A stretch of DNA of 64,000 nucleotides from the NCBI GenBank assembly GCA_029747015.1, contig JAKOGI010001569.1, positions 108,501 through 172,500 on the forward strand, in the 5' to 3' direction. This document shows, one piece after another, positions 46,463 to 57,681 of the stretch (position 1 is its first letter; each line of letters opens with the position of its first letter). Below the pieces are notes generated by a model. That model made no database searches, was not told the origin of the DNA, and saw only the letters and a program-made list of their open reading frames with translations. The translations under genes were made by a program, and so were the position numbers. Origin of the DNA: Carnegiea gigantea. Lineage: Eukaryota; Streptophyta; Magnoliopsida; Caryophyllales; Cactaceae.

Positions 46463-48503
46463 TTATGGCTGCGGAGGAGGGAGTTTGGTAGCGAGGGAGG
46501 AGAGAAGGGCAAGGAGATCTTCATGACGCTTGGCAGATAGCGCCTTCTCTTCTTCCAGGGCAGCCTTGACGGCTGTGAGCTCATCCTTGAGGCGGGAGTT
46601 ATCCTCTAAAACAGCCTCAACTTTGACTGATGACCTCCCAGAAACAGGAGGTCTGGGTGTTCGGTTCCCCTGTTTAGAGACCGAGCCCTCAGCCAGAGTA
46701 TATCCACACCCCATGAGGGTGTCACTCCCTATCTCATCAATCACTTGAGCAGCCACCCTCCTTTTGAGCTCTATCCCAAAGTGCTCAAAAACCCTCGTCA
46801 GTAGAAAACCATACCCAAGATCATGTGCCCGGGTGGTGTTTGCAATACGCCCAATATAGCAGATCATAAGAACAGGAAGGTTGATGGGTTCCTCCCTATC
46901 CAAAAGATCCACCAGGCACTGATCAAGAGCATCAGCCTGGTTTCTACCTTGACCTCTTGGGATGATGTTTTTTATGACAAACATAAAGAGCAGTTGGTGC
47001 AGAGAGGCCATCTCACCCTTCTTCACGGATGTGGGTGTTTGCAGGCCCTGGTTTTGACTCAACCGTTGTGAAAGCTCCAGCAGCCTGGCTGTCCCTAGGA
47101 CAGACTTATCCACCCTCACATACACATCAAAGCCAAGTGAGGGAACACCCAAAATCGTACCCAGAGTTTGTGCATCAAATTGCACCTGTGTATCACCAAT
47201 TTTACTTGTCACCACCCCTTCGGTGACGGCACAATTTGCATAGAACTCAGCCAATTCTGGTACAGAACACCCCAGCTGGGTGTTCGTGAAGAGGTCCAGC
47301 CAGTTCTGGGCACGCAGCTTCTGTAGGAACACCCCCAACCCCTGTTCCTTGAAAAATTGAACTCTCACTATCTTCCCCCTAACTACATTGCGCTTAAGCA
47401 GATGCGCAATCTTGGTAGAAACAGGAGAGGTAGTAGAGTTTTTGGCTCTTTTGGAGGGAGGAACAGAAGAAGCAGTCTTGGGTTTAGCTGATTTTGAGAC
47501 TGGAGCAGTAGAGGTAGTCTTAGGTGTAGCTGATTTGGAGAGAGAAGAGGTGAAGGTTTTTCTCTTGGGAGGTGCTGTTGGAGGAGAAGACTTAATGGCA
47601 GGGAGAGTGGTTTTCTTAGGAGGAACTTGTTCTTCAGAGGACTCGGAGAACACTGGGGTCCCCTGTTCAAAGGGGGTGTTCTCAGAATCAGAATTCGAGA
47701 ATCCCGCAGAAGAAGAAGAGGAAGAAATTTCCTCAATGACTGGAGTGGAGGATTTTGTGGTTCTAGGAGAGGAGTAGAAGGCAATTCTTGCAGATTTGCG
47801 TGAGGGCTTAGCAGATTTTGGAGGAGAGGGGGCTGAGGCTTTTGAGGGTTGAGGCCTTGTTTGTGGCCTTGATCTAGGCATTCTGCTACGCCTAGCCAAT
47901 CTTAACCCTTTTTCTTTTCTCTCCGGTTTGGAAGACCGGAGTCACTGATTCGGTTGCTGCAGGGGGGATGTCCATGCCACTACTTCCCCCTGCCTCAAGA
48001 GACTGCTCAGCCGAGTCTCCTTGAAGACCAACTCCCAAATCGTCCTTAAACACCTCCTCATAGGACACAGACCCTGTTTCGGGTACTGTTTCTTTTTCAG
48101 GAAACAGCCCGAAAGAACAGGGCTCAGAGAAATCAAAGAAACCAACATGGGACTCAAAGGCTTCATCTTGGGACCCAAGATTGCCACCAATTTGCCCAGT
48201 TGAAGCAAAGTTCTTTTCAGTGAGGGGACAAACAGTCGATCCCTCAAACACCACTAATTCCCAACCAAAATGGTAGGGAATATCTTTCAAACCCAAGCCC
48301 ACTGATTTCAGGTCGACACTCTTCAAAAATCCAAAAGGTTTGAAGCTGATTGGGCGAGGAGGAGTGGAAGGTTTACCTCCTAGAATCGCCATTAAAAACG
48401 GCGAGAAGGCAACAGGGGCAGAACCTATTCGTGAGGCTGGTGCGGGTGCCTTTCTACCCTGAGATTTTGAATCAGAACTTCCAGAGCCGTTGAAGGAAGC
48501 CAT
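46463..48503 (-). pseudogene. Envelope-like protein of copia element B
   Basis: The frame between pol and the 3' LTR typical of SIRE elements. It starts at ATG 48503 (MASFNGSGSSD) and runs 203 codons to a stop at 47892. The rest (478 codons, 47899-46463) is in another frame after a 2-nt loss near 47895. Regions in order: a Ser/Pro-rich N-terminus, an acidic part ending GEKRKRVKI, a Lys/Ser/Pro-rich disordered stretch, a folded core (LLKRNVVRGKIVRVQFF, CSVPELAEFYANC, IPRGQGRNQADALDQCLVDL) resembling the plant transposon protein domain, and a C-terminal coiled coil (LEDNSRLKDELTAVKAALEE). I see no signal peptide or membrane segment. Its role is unknown. Confidence 0.8.
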
Positions 48504-48555
48504 TTGAGCAAGAATTGAAGAGAGATTAGGGTTTGAGTGAAAGGAAATTGCCGGG

Positions 48556-48589
<34 letters not shown>

Positions 48590-48704
48590 AAGATTTGGAG
48601 ATTTAAAGAGAGATAGCATGCCAAATCTTTAAAGATTTACCCGTTACAACGGGTAGATCATTACTAGCCGCCCGCGCATGCCTCGGGAAGGAGGAAAATT
48701 TAAA

Positions 48705-48709
48705 GGCTA
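48705..48709. repeat. Target duplication ggcta, left copy (element A)
   Basis: Perfect 5-bp match to 59259-59263, as expected for a copia integrase product. Confidence 0.95.
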
Positions 48710-50284
48710 TGTTGATTATATTTAGTTTTGATGATAACAAATCCAAGTGTAAAAATTTGTCCAAGTAATGTTGCTCCGAACACGATCTCCAAACAGGCCT
48801 AACTGGTGTTTATGATCTTTATTGTATTAACTGGTTTGCTACATGTGAGAATAAGTCTTCTAGACAGGTTTTACTTGGTGATTCCATATTAAGTCAAGAA
48901 CACCATCTCGACAGTTGATTGTAAAGCGTGTTTCTGAACTCTAGCAATGCAAAGAACAACCCCAGCAAACAAGGTGGCCTTGGTGTTCACAGCAGCTCTA
49001 CAAATCTCGGACAAGATGACTGGTTCAAAACAAGAAGTCTTGGGTATATAGGTTTTATTTAATTAGACTCTTGTTAATATGCCAATATTGAAAACATCAT
49101 TTTAAACACCTCTTGAATCGGTATTTGCGCTAAAATACTTCAGAACACCAGTTGCGAACAACCCTGCAAACAGGGTGCCTAGGGTGTCTCTGAACTGCAG
49201 TGGCCATACCCGATTATTTTTGAAAATTCATTTTGGTTGGCCAAGATCTCCAGAATACTTTCTTTGAATTTCAAAATTGCTATTTTTCTGGAGAGGATAG
49301 TTCTTGAAAATATTATGGAGATTTGCGAAAATAGGTTTGGGAGATTTGCCAAATCAAAAGATTCCTATGACTATATTTTCGGATTTGGTAAAAGCTGAAA
49401 ATCTCTTTAAACCTCTTCACGGCTATGGGAAGATAAGGGTTATCTTTTAAGATAACAAAATCCCTTATATTTTGGGATAAATTCATCATTAGCCGTTGGA
49501 GAATATATTTTGTTTGCAAATCATTTTCCATACTTAGCTGATTCTTTGGTTTTTGACCGTTGGACCTTGTGTTTAAAAACCGCAGCTTTTCTCTCCCATA
49601 GAGAAGCCAAGAAGCAGATAGAAAAAACTCAGACTGAAAAAGAGAAGCAACACAGCTTTCTGAAAAATCTGAAAAAAATCAGGAAATTCGGTTTTCACAT
49701 TAAAATTCTTGAGCTTCATTCTGAAAAGCAAAACCGTGACAAGCTGTGTTTGATTTGAGTTTTCAAACCATTGGCATAATAGGATCTTCATTGTACCTTA
49801 CATCTGCTTAGTGAGAAGCACCCCCTGTAAGGTGTTTGTAACCCTGATCTTGGATCAGAAAAGTGAGTGAGTGTGTCCTAGTCGTGTGGACTTGGACGTG
49901 TCTAATCTTGCGAAGGTTGGACGTGGTGTAACCTGTCTTTGGGAAGAAGGTTACGTGGTTGCAAGTTGTAACAAGGTGTGTTACATTTGTAACGTGTGAA
50001 GCCCGTTAGTGAAAGTGGTTAAATCCTACACGAGGTAGGTCGTGGTTTTTCACACCTCAGTTGGGCTAGAGGTGTTTTCCACGTAAAAATTGTGTGTGCT
50101 TTATTTTCCGCATTTATCTTGGTGATTTTCGCATCTGCAATATTTGAGAACACCCCGTGCAAACAAGCTATCAGGGTGTTTGTCATTTGAGAACAACCTC
50201 TGTGAGGGTGTTTGTTATTTACAACACGAAAATCAGACACCACAATTCACCCCCTCTTGTGGTTGTATACTCACGAACTCAACA
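48710..50284 (+). repeat. 5' LTR of copia element A
   Basis: 1575 bp, TG...CA (tgttgattatatttag to cacgaactcaaca). A TATA-like ggtatatagg is at 49043. It is near identical to 57682-59258. Confidence 0.96.
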
Positions 50285-50286
50285 AG

Positions 50287-50298
50287 TGGTTTCAGAGC
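50287..50298 (+). other. Primer-binding site of element A
   Basis: tggtttcagagc, two bases after the LTR. It is complementary to the 3' end of initiator tRNA-Met with one mismatch; element B has the exact tggtatcagagc. Confidence 0.9.
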
Positions 50299-50340
50299 AG
50301 GTTCTCTTACAAAAGGTTAACACCTTGAGAGATTCTGAAG

Positions 50341-52073
50341 ATGAGTACCCCACAAGGAATTCTTGAAGGGCAATCCATTACTCGTCCACCCTATTTCAAC
50401 GGCCAGCATTATAGTTGGTGGAAGAATAGGATGGAGAACTATATTCATGCAGAAGATTATGAATTATGGATGCTCTTCAAGAACGGGCCCCTTGTTCCCA
50501 CCAAGGTGCTTGAAGATGGTAAGAAGGTTCCCAAGGAATCCATAGAGTTTGATGCCGAGGACTACAAGAAAATGGAGAAAAATGCCAAGGCCAAAAAGCT
50601 TCTATATTTTGGCCTAGGACCCGATGAATACACTCGCATCTCTGAGTGTGAATCAGCCCAAGCTATCTGGAATGCTCTGCAAGTTGCTCATGAAGGTACG
50701 AGTCAAGTTAAACAATCTAGAATTGAGCTACTTATGCGACAATATGAGTTGTTTGATATGGGTGATCATGAAACTGTGATGGACATGTATACACGGTTCA
50801 CCCACATCACGAACGAGTTAAAATCCCAGGGAAGATCTTTCACCATTGAAGAGTTGGTGAGGAAAATCCTCAGAATTTTACCTCGCACGTGGGAGGCCAA
50901 AGTAACAGCCATCCAAGAGGCTAAAGACATGAACCAGATCACCCTCGACGAGTTGATTGGTAATCTCCAGACCTATGAACTCCGAAAGAACTCACAGCAA
51001 AGAGAGGAGCAAAAGAAGGATCGTGGGCTTGCCTTGAAAGCACATGAGGACACTGACTCTGACCTTGAAGATGAAGAAATGGCCCTAATGTCCAGAAAAT
51101 TCAAGAAATTCTTCAAAAAGGTCAAGGAAAACAACAAAAGAAAAGACTTCAGCAAGTCCAGAAACACCTCCAAAGAACAGCTCACAGGGTGTTTCAAGTG
51201 CGGCAAACCAGATCACTTAGTCAAAAATTGCCCTCTGCTTCGAGAAGATCAGACGCCCGAACACCCTCAAAAACAGGTTCGAAAACACCCTGTAAACAAT
51301 CTGGGCAAGCGATTCTCGAAAGCTATGCTGGCTGCTTGGGGAGATTCCTTTGAGGATGAAGGAGAATCTGAAGCTGAAGAAGGGGCCGTAGCACTTATAG
51401 CACAAAGTGATTCAGATTCAGATGATGAATCAACAATCAGCCTCTCAGATCTCAAGAGCAAGGTACATGGTCTTAACAAAGCTACTTTAGAAGAACTTCT
51501 ATATAATTTGATAGACACTTGTGCTGATCTAAAAAGAGAAGTTCGTGACCTAGAACTTGAAAATGAAATTCTTAAAAATGAAAACCTCGGTTTACATGAG
51601 AATATTAACTTGCTCAAAGAAAACCTCTTTATAAAAGAAGGAGATTATTCTCGAATGGAGGAAAAACTCTTTGAGGTAGAAGGAATGGTTGAGTCCTTGC
51701 TCAGGGAGAACAAAGGTTTGCATGCTGATATAGAAAAACTGAAAACGAGCTTACCACAACCAAGCGCTGGAACGAGTCCTCACAAGCCCTTGATTGGTTA
51801 AACACTCACCACAGTCGAAACAAAAAGGGACTTGGGTATAAGCCTAAACGAACAGTCTACCCAATTCACAGAAAGTATGTAGGATTACCTGAAAACATTA
51901 TTTGCTTTCATTGTGGCAAAACAGGTCATTATAGATACACTTGCCCTTTAAGAAAACATGCCAATGAAAAGAATGAAAGGTATATGAAACAAATCTGGAT
52001 TAGAAAAGATGAGCTTTACATGTCTAAAAGAATGGGACCCAAGTGGATCTGGGTTCCCAAAATTAACCCGTGA
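50341..52073 (+). pseudogene. gag: gag of copia element A, frameshifted
   Basis: Capsid-nucleocapsid polyprotein. ATG at 50341 opens a 486-codon frame (MSTPQGILEGQSITRPPYFN). Residues to about 230 form the UBN2-type capsid region (YTRISECESAQAIWNALQ). A CCHC knuckle, CFKCGKPDHLVKNC, is at 51187-51230, followed by an acidic segment and a coiled coil (51450-51740). A 1-nt loss near 51745, compared with element B, throws it out of frame and it stops at 51801. In the original frame the text continues to a second knuckle, CFHCGKTGHYRYTC (51902-51945), and ends at TGA 52071-52073, the stop shared with element B. Two knuckles separated by a coiled coil are notable. Confidence 0.92.
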
Positions 52074-52079
52074 TTTGTT

Positions 52080-55000
52080 TTGCAGGCTGAAGTGAGAGAG
52101 AACAACCTTACGAACAACCCCACTAACACCCTTGGAAACAAGCAGTTGTGGTTTGTTGATAGTGGGTGTTCACGGCACATGACTGGTGAAAGATCAAACT
52201 TTCTCTCACTTACAGCTCTGAATGGTGGGAGTGTAGCATTTGGAAACGGCAAGTCTGGGACAATTGTCGGTATAGGTAATATTGGTAAAACTCTCTCCCA
52301 CTCAATTGATAATGTGCACTTAGTTGATGGGTTAAAGCACAATTTGCTAAGTGTGTCCCAACTGTGTGACAAGAACAACCTAGTACTGTTTTCAAAAACA
52401 CGTTGCTTGGTTGTGAATGACGACACAGGAGATGTTGTGTTGAGGGGGAAGCGATGTCAAAATGTTTATAAAGTTTGTATTTCCACTCTTCCCCAAAATA
52501 ATCTGACTTGTTTAAATGCATTGAATGATGATATAATGCTATGGCACAAGAGACTAGGTCATGCAAGCTTATCCTTGTTAAACAAACTTGTTTCAAAAGA
52601 CCTAGTTATTGGACTACCTTCCATCAAATTTAATGATGACAAGGTATGTGAAGCTTGTGCAAAAGGCAAACAAGTCAGATCTTCTTTTAAATCGAAAAAA
52701 TGTGTAAGCACTACTCGACCTCTAGAATTATTACACATTGATTTGTGTGGTCCCATGAGGGTAACCAGTAGAGGTGGGAAAAAGTATGTGCTTGTTGTAG
52801 TGGATGATTACTCTCGATTTACTTGGACCTTGTTTTTGGCATCCAAAGATGAAACCTTTGAGAATTTTATTGCCTTTCTCAAAAAGGTTGAAAAGAGAGT
52901 AGGACACTCTTTAATTAGCTTGAGATCTGATCATGGAACTGAGTTTGAAAATGCAAGTTTTATTAACTATTGTAATGAACATGGTGTTGATCATAACTTC
53001 TCAGCCCCAAGAACACCCCAACAAAATGGGGTGGTTGAGCGCAAAAATCGAACCCTGGAAGACATGACCAGAACAATGCTTATAGCTAGTGGTCTTCCTA
53101 GGTATTTCTGGGCAGAAGCATTGAACACCTCATGTTACATTATAAATAGATGCATGATCAGACCCATTTTGAGCAAAACTCCTTATGAACTTTTCAAGGG
53201 CAGAAAACCCAATATTACGCACCTAAGGACATTTGGTTGTAGGTGTTTTGTGCATAATAATGGGAAGGATGCCTTAGGAAAATTTGACCCTAGGAGTGAT
53301 GAGGCAATATTCCTTGGCTATTCTTCTCACAGCAAGGCATACAAAGTCTTTAACAAAAGAACCTTGTGTGTTGAGGAAAGTGTGCATGTGCTTTTTAATG
53401 AATCTAACGTGTTGAGTGAGAATGATGCACAGGAAGATGAACTTGAATTAGGTCTTGTTCGAAAAGAAGTGTTGCTCCAAGATAAACGAGGTAAGAACAC
53501 CATGGAGAAAACAACTCCTGAAGGTGTTCCTCAGAACAGCAGGCAAGGTGAACACCAAACAGGGGAAAACACCGCTGAACCCTGTTCGGAACCGTGTTCT
53601 TCAGGAATAGACTTACAAACATGTGCAGAAACAGGCTCGGGAGATGATCGTAAGCATTATGTTACGACTAGAGTAGAGCATGGGTCTGTGGATCCTCTTA
53701 CTCCACGACCATGGAAGCACCATAGTTCGCACCCTCTTGATCAAATCTTGTCAGATATTAATACTGGAGTGCAAACTAGATCTAAACTAAAGAATTTTTG
53801 TGCTTTCTATGCTTTTCTTTCTAACATTGAGCCAAAAAGTGTGAATGAAGCTCTTGCAGATTCAGATTGGATCACGGCTATGCAAGAAGAGCTTCATCAA
53901 TTTGAGAGAAACAAAGTATGACACCTTGTACCTAAACCTGCAGAGAGAACAATCATTGGAACCAAGTGGGTGTTCCGAAACAAACTGGATGAGTCAGGAA
54001 CAGTCACTAGGAACAAGGCACGGCTGGTTGTACAAGGATACAATCAAGAAGAAGGGATCGACTATGAAGAAACCTTTGCACCAGTTGCTAGAATTGAGGC
54101 TATTCGAATCTTAATAGCCTTTGCAGCTCATATGGAAATCAAGCTATATCAAATGGATGTTAAAAGTGCATTCCTAAACGGATACCTTAAAGAAGAGGTG
54201 TATGTCAAACAACCCCCTGGTTTTGAAAATGGTGATTTTCCAAATCATGTTTTTAAACTTGACAAGGCACTTTATGGTTTAAAACAAGCTCCAAGAGCTT
54301 GGTATGAACGGTTGTCAAGTTTTTTACTTGAAAATGATTTTAGAAGAGGCAAGGTAGACAATACCTTGTTTCTAAAATCTAAGGGGGAACATTTTTTGAT
54401 TGTCCAAATATATGTTGATGACATTATATTTGGTGCAACTCATCATGATTTATGCAATGAATTTTCAAATATGATGAGGAGTGAGTTTGAGATGAGCATG
54501 ATGGGTGAGCTTAATTTTTTCTTAGGCTTACAAATCAAGCAAACTCCAAACGGCACCATGATCCATCAGCAAAAGTATATCAAGGAGTTACTTAAGCGTT
54601 TTGGGATGGAGTCAGCCAAACCCATAGACACTCCTATTTCTCCTTCAACCAAGTTGGTTATGGATGATGGGAGTCCCTCAGTTGAGGAGAAACTCTATAG
54701 GGGTATGATTGGGTCACTCTTATACCTAACCGCTAGTAGACCTGATATTGTTTTTAGTGTTGGTTTATGTGCCCGTTTTCAGTCTAACCCTAAGGAAACT
54801 CATCTTAAGGCTGTTAAACGGATACTAAGGTATTTGAAACATACACCCAATTTAGCTTTATGGTATCCTAAAGGTTGCAATTTTGATCTTGTTGGATATG
54901 CTGACGCTGACTATGCTGGATTCCTAGTTGATAGAAAGAGTACCTCAGGTATGGCTCACTTTCTTGGACCTTGTTTGGTATCTTGGGCTACCAAGAAGCA

Positions 55001-55355
55001 ACATTCAGTTGCCATGTCCACAGCAGAAGCTGAATATGTTGCAGCAGCTTCATGTTGTGCTCAACTGTTGTGGATAAGGCAACAGCTTAAGGACTTTTGT
55101 GTTGACATTGGATGCATTCCTATTTTTTGTGATAACACAAGTGCAATTAACATTGCCAAAAATCCATGTCAACATAAAAGAACAAAGCATATTGACATTC
55201 GACATCATTTCTTGAGAGATAATGTTGAAAAGGGTTTAATCTCTATGAATTTTTGCTCAACGGAAAATCAAATTGCTGATATATTCACTAAGGCACTCGC
55301 TAGAGATCATTTTGAAAGGAATAGACTGGAACTAGGGTTGGTGAGAACACCCTGA
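52080..55355 (+). pseudogene. pol: pol of copia element A, one nonsense codon
   Basis: Protease, integrase, reverse transcriptase and RNase H in copia order. Protease motif VDSGCSRHMTG (about 52155). Integrase zinc finger HKRLGH...CEAC (52540-52660), then the DDE residues in HIDLCGP (52735), RSDHGTEFE (52925) and QQNGVVERKNR (53020). [12 protein letters not shown] (54150), [17 protein letters not shown] and the catalytic YVDDIIFG (54412). RNase H: YADADYAG (54897), [10 protein letters not shown] (55018), DNTSAINIA (55131). The single interruption is TGA at 53919-53921 where element B has TGG. The frame is in phase with the gag stop at 52071, with no ATG at the junction. All catalytic residues seen are intact. 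Confidence 0.95.
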
Positions 55356-55576
55356 GATACCTGTTTCCAGAACATGAACTGGGTTTGCATAAGGGGATGT
55401 ACTGGAGCCGTCTTAATGCCATTCAGTCGAATCAGATCAGACGGCAAAGAACAGGCATAATACAGAGAACAGGTACGCCCCTTGGTTGCTCGGTGTGTTT
55501 TCTTTCCTTCCCAAGGCATAAGATGTTAATGCTCCTACACGTTGCAAATCAAGAAATCTTCTCAAAGATTCGGCTG

Positions 55577-55607
<31 letters not shown>

Positions 55608-55703
55608 ATGCCCTGCTCTCAGTACTATCGTTCATCTCGCCCTCAAGCAAAAACCGAACATCCTGCAAACACCTTAAACCCTAATCTCTCTCTTCTAGCA
55701 ACA
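55356..55703 (+). promoter_or_regulatory. Leader before the envelope-like frame of element A
   Basis: A 28-nt CT tract (55577-55604) and a telo-box aaaccctaa (55676-55684) lie before acaATGGCTTCC. These are features of plant gene 5' leaders, and element B has the same set. Whether they drive a separate transcript is an inference. Confidence 0.5.
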
Positions 55704-57362
55704 ATGGCTTCCAACAACTCTTCTCAATCAAAAGCCCTCGTTCTTGCAGCCTCAATCCCTGCTCCCCCTCGCCCAATTCTTTACAAGCCTTTCAAGTTCC
55801 TGAATCGCTTGTCCCTAAAATCAGTGGGAATGGGGATGGATGATATTCCCTTTGAATGTGGAAGGGAATTGGTGTTACTCGTAGGGGCAATTGCTTGTCC
55901 CATTTTAGTTGAGTCAGAGGGAACAAAGTCGGGGTCTTAAGAACAATTCTTGGAAACCCCTGAAGGGTTTAATTTTGAGCCCTGTTCTTCTGGGTTGTTC
56001 TCTGACACCGCGACAGAAACAGGGGCTGCCTCTGTCGAAGGTGTGTTTGTGGAGGATCTGCATGTCGACTTCCAAGGGAAGTCGAATGAGTCGTCAGAGG
56101 AGAGTCTAGAGAAGAATTCTCTCCCTGAGGCTGAAATCTCCACTCTAGACTTTCAAACTGGAGAGAAAAGGAAGAGGGTGAAAATCGTGGCTAGGCGTAG
56201 CAGAACGCCAAGAACAAGGCCACAACCAAGGTCTCAACCCTCTCAAACTCCCTCTTCTCCTCAATCCTCTAAGCCCTCTCCTGCCAAAACACCCCTCAAG
56301 CGAAAGCCCAGAGCAGCCCCCTACCAGAAACTACCACATCTGTTCCTGTCCTTAAACGCCCAAAGCCATTCACTCCCTCTCCTATGTCTGACAAACATGC
56401 GCAGTTGCTGAAGCGCAATGTCGTCAGGGAGAAGGTAGTGAATGTAAGCTTTTTCGAGGAACAGGGTCTGGGGGTGTTCTTGAACAAGCTTCGAGCCCAA
56501 GACTGGCTTGAGTTGTTTGCAAACACCCAGCAAGGGTGTTCTGTGCCTGAGTTGGCTGAGTTCTATGCCAACTGCTCTGTCACAAATGGGGTGGTGACAA
56601 GTGCTGTCAATGAGTGCCATTTCTCCTTTGATGCAGCCACCCTTGGTGACATTCTGGGCATCCATTCTCGTGGATTTGCTGTGTATGTGAGGGAAGACAA
56701 AACTGCCCTGGAAACAGCCAGGCTCTTAGAGGTGTCCAAACGCCTTAGTCAAAAACAGGGCCTGAGAACACCCCTCTCGGTTAAGAAGGGTGAAATGACC
56801 TCCCTGCACCAACTACTGTTTATGTTCACCATCAAGAACATAATACCGCGAGGTCAAGGGCGAAACTCAGCAGATGCCTTTCGATCAATGTCTGGTGGAC
56901 CTACTGGATCGGGAGGAACCAGTAAACCTCCCTGCAATCATGATTCGCCACATAGAGCGAATTGCGAACACCACCCGGGCACATGATCTTGGCTATGGGT
57001 TTCTGTTGACAAGGGTGCTTGAGCACTTTGGGATAGTGCTCACACGAAGAGTGGCGGCCCAAATCATTGATGAGATTGGGATTGACACTCTGCTAGGGTG
57101 TGGCTATGAGGTTGGCGAAGGGTCAGTCTCCAAACAGGGTCGTCGACCACCTCGACCACCTGTTTCTGGGCAACCTTCCGTCAAGGTTGAGGCTGTTCTT
57201 GAGGACAATGCTCGCCTCAAGGATGAGTTCTCAGCTGTCAAGGCTGCTCTTGCTGAGGAACGAGCTCTCTCGGCCAAACGCCATGAAGATTTGCTTGCAC
57301 TTCTCTCCACTCTTGCCCCTAGCATCCCTCCTCTGCAAACGAAACCACCCCCTACTCCCTGA
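55704..57362 (+). pseudogene. Envelope-like protein of copia element A, broken
   Basis: Counterpart of 48503-46463 in element B. It starts MASNNSSQSKALVLAASIP. A TAA at 55938-55940 interrupts the first frame. A frameshift near 56320 and another near 56880 separate the Lys/Pro-rich stretch, the core (LLKRNVVREKVVNVSFF, CSVPELAEFYANCSV, IPRGQGRNSADA) and the C-terminal part (FDQCLVDLLDREEPVN, coiled coil LEDNARLKDEFSAVKAAL). Like B it lacks an evident signal peptide or membrane span. The name envelope-like is by position only. Confidence 0.82.
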
Positions 57363-57540
57363 TTCTCTAGGCTGTTCTCTTGTTTCCTCTCATCTCAGTT
57401 TTTTGGCATTGTAATGTTTTTAATGCAATATCCCTTTATTAATGCTACTTGCACCTTATGCTCTATATTGCTTTTCTTGCATTACTCCTGTTGCTTATGC
57501 TTTTTAATGATGCCAAAAGGGGGAATAAGACCATATGGAC

Positions 57541-57596
57541 AGATATGACCTAGCACCTAGAGGATCCCAGATATGACCTAGCACCTAGAGGATCCC
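57541..57596 (+). repeat. Exact 28-bp tandem duplication
   Basis: Two perfect copies of a unit starting agatatgacctagcacctag, between the envelope-like frame and the polypurine tract of element A. Confidence 0.95.
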
Positions 57597-57667
57597 TATC
57601 AGCATCTTATCAACGTTGTTAAGCGCGTTTAAATTTTGTCAATATGGTCACTTGGTTTGTCATCATC

Positions 57668-57681
57668 AAAAAGGGGGAATT
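57668..57681 (+). other. Polypurine tract of element A
   Basis: aaaaagggggaatt immediately before the 3' LTR. Confidence 0.9.

Noticed and set aside
47383..47784. Open frames on both strands opposite the envelope-like frame
   Set aside because: Shadows of the Lys/Ser/Pro-rich disordered region of element B's envelope-like frame.
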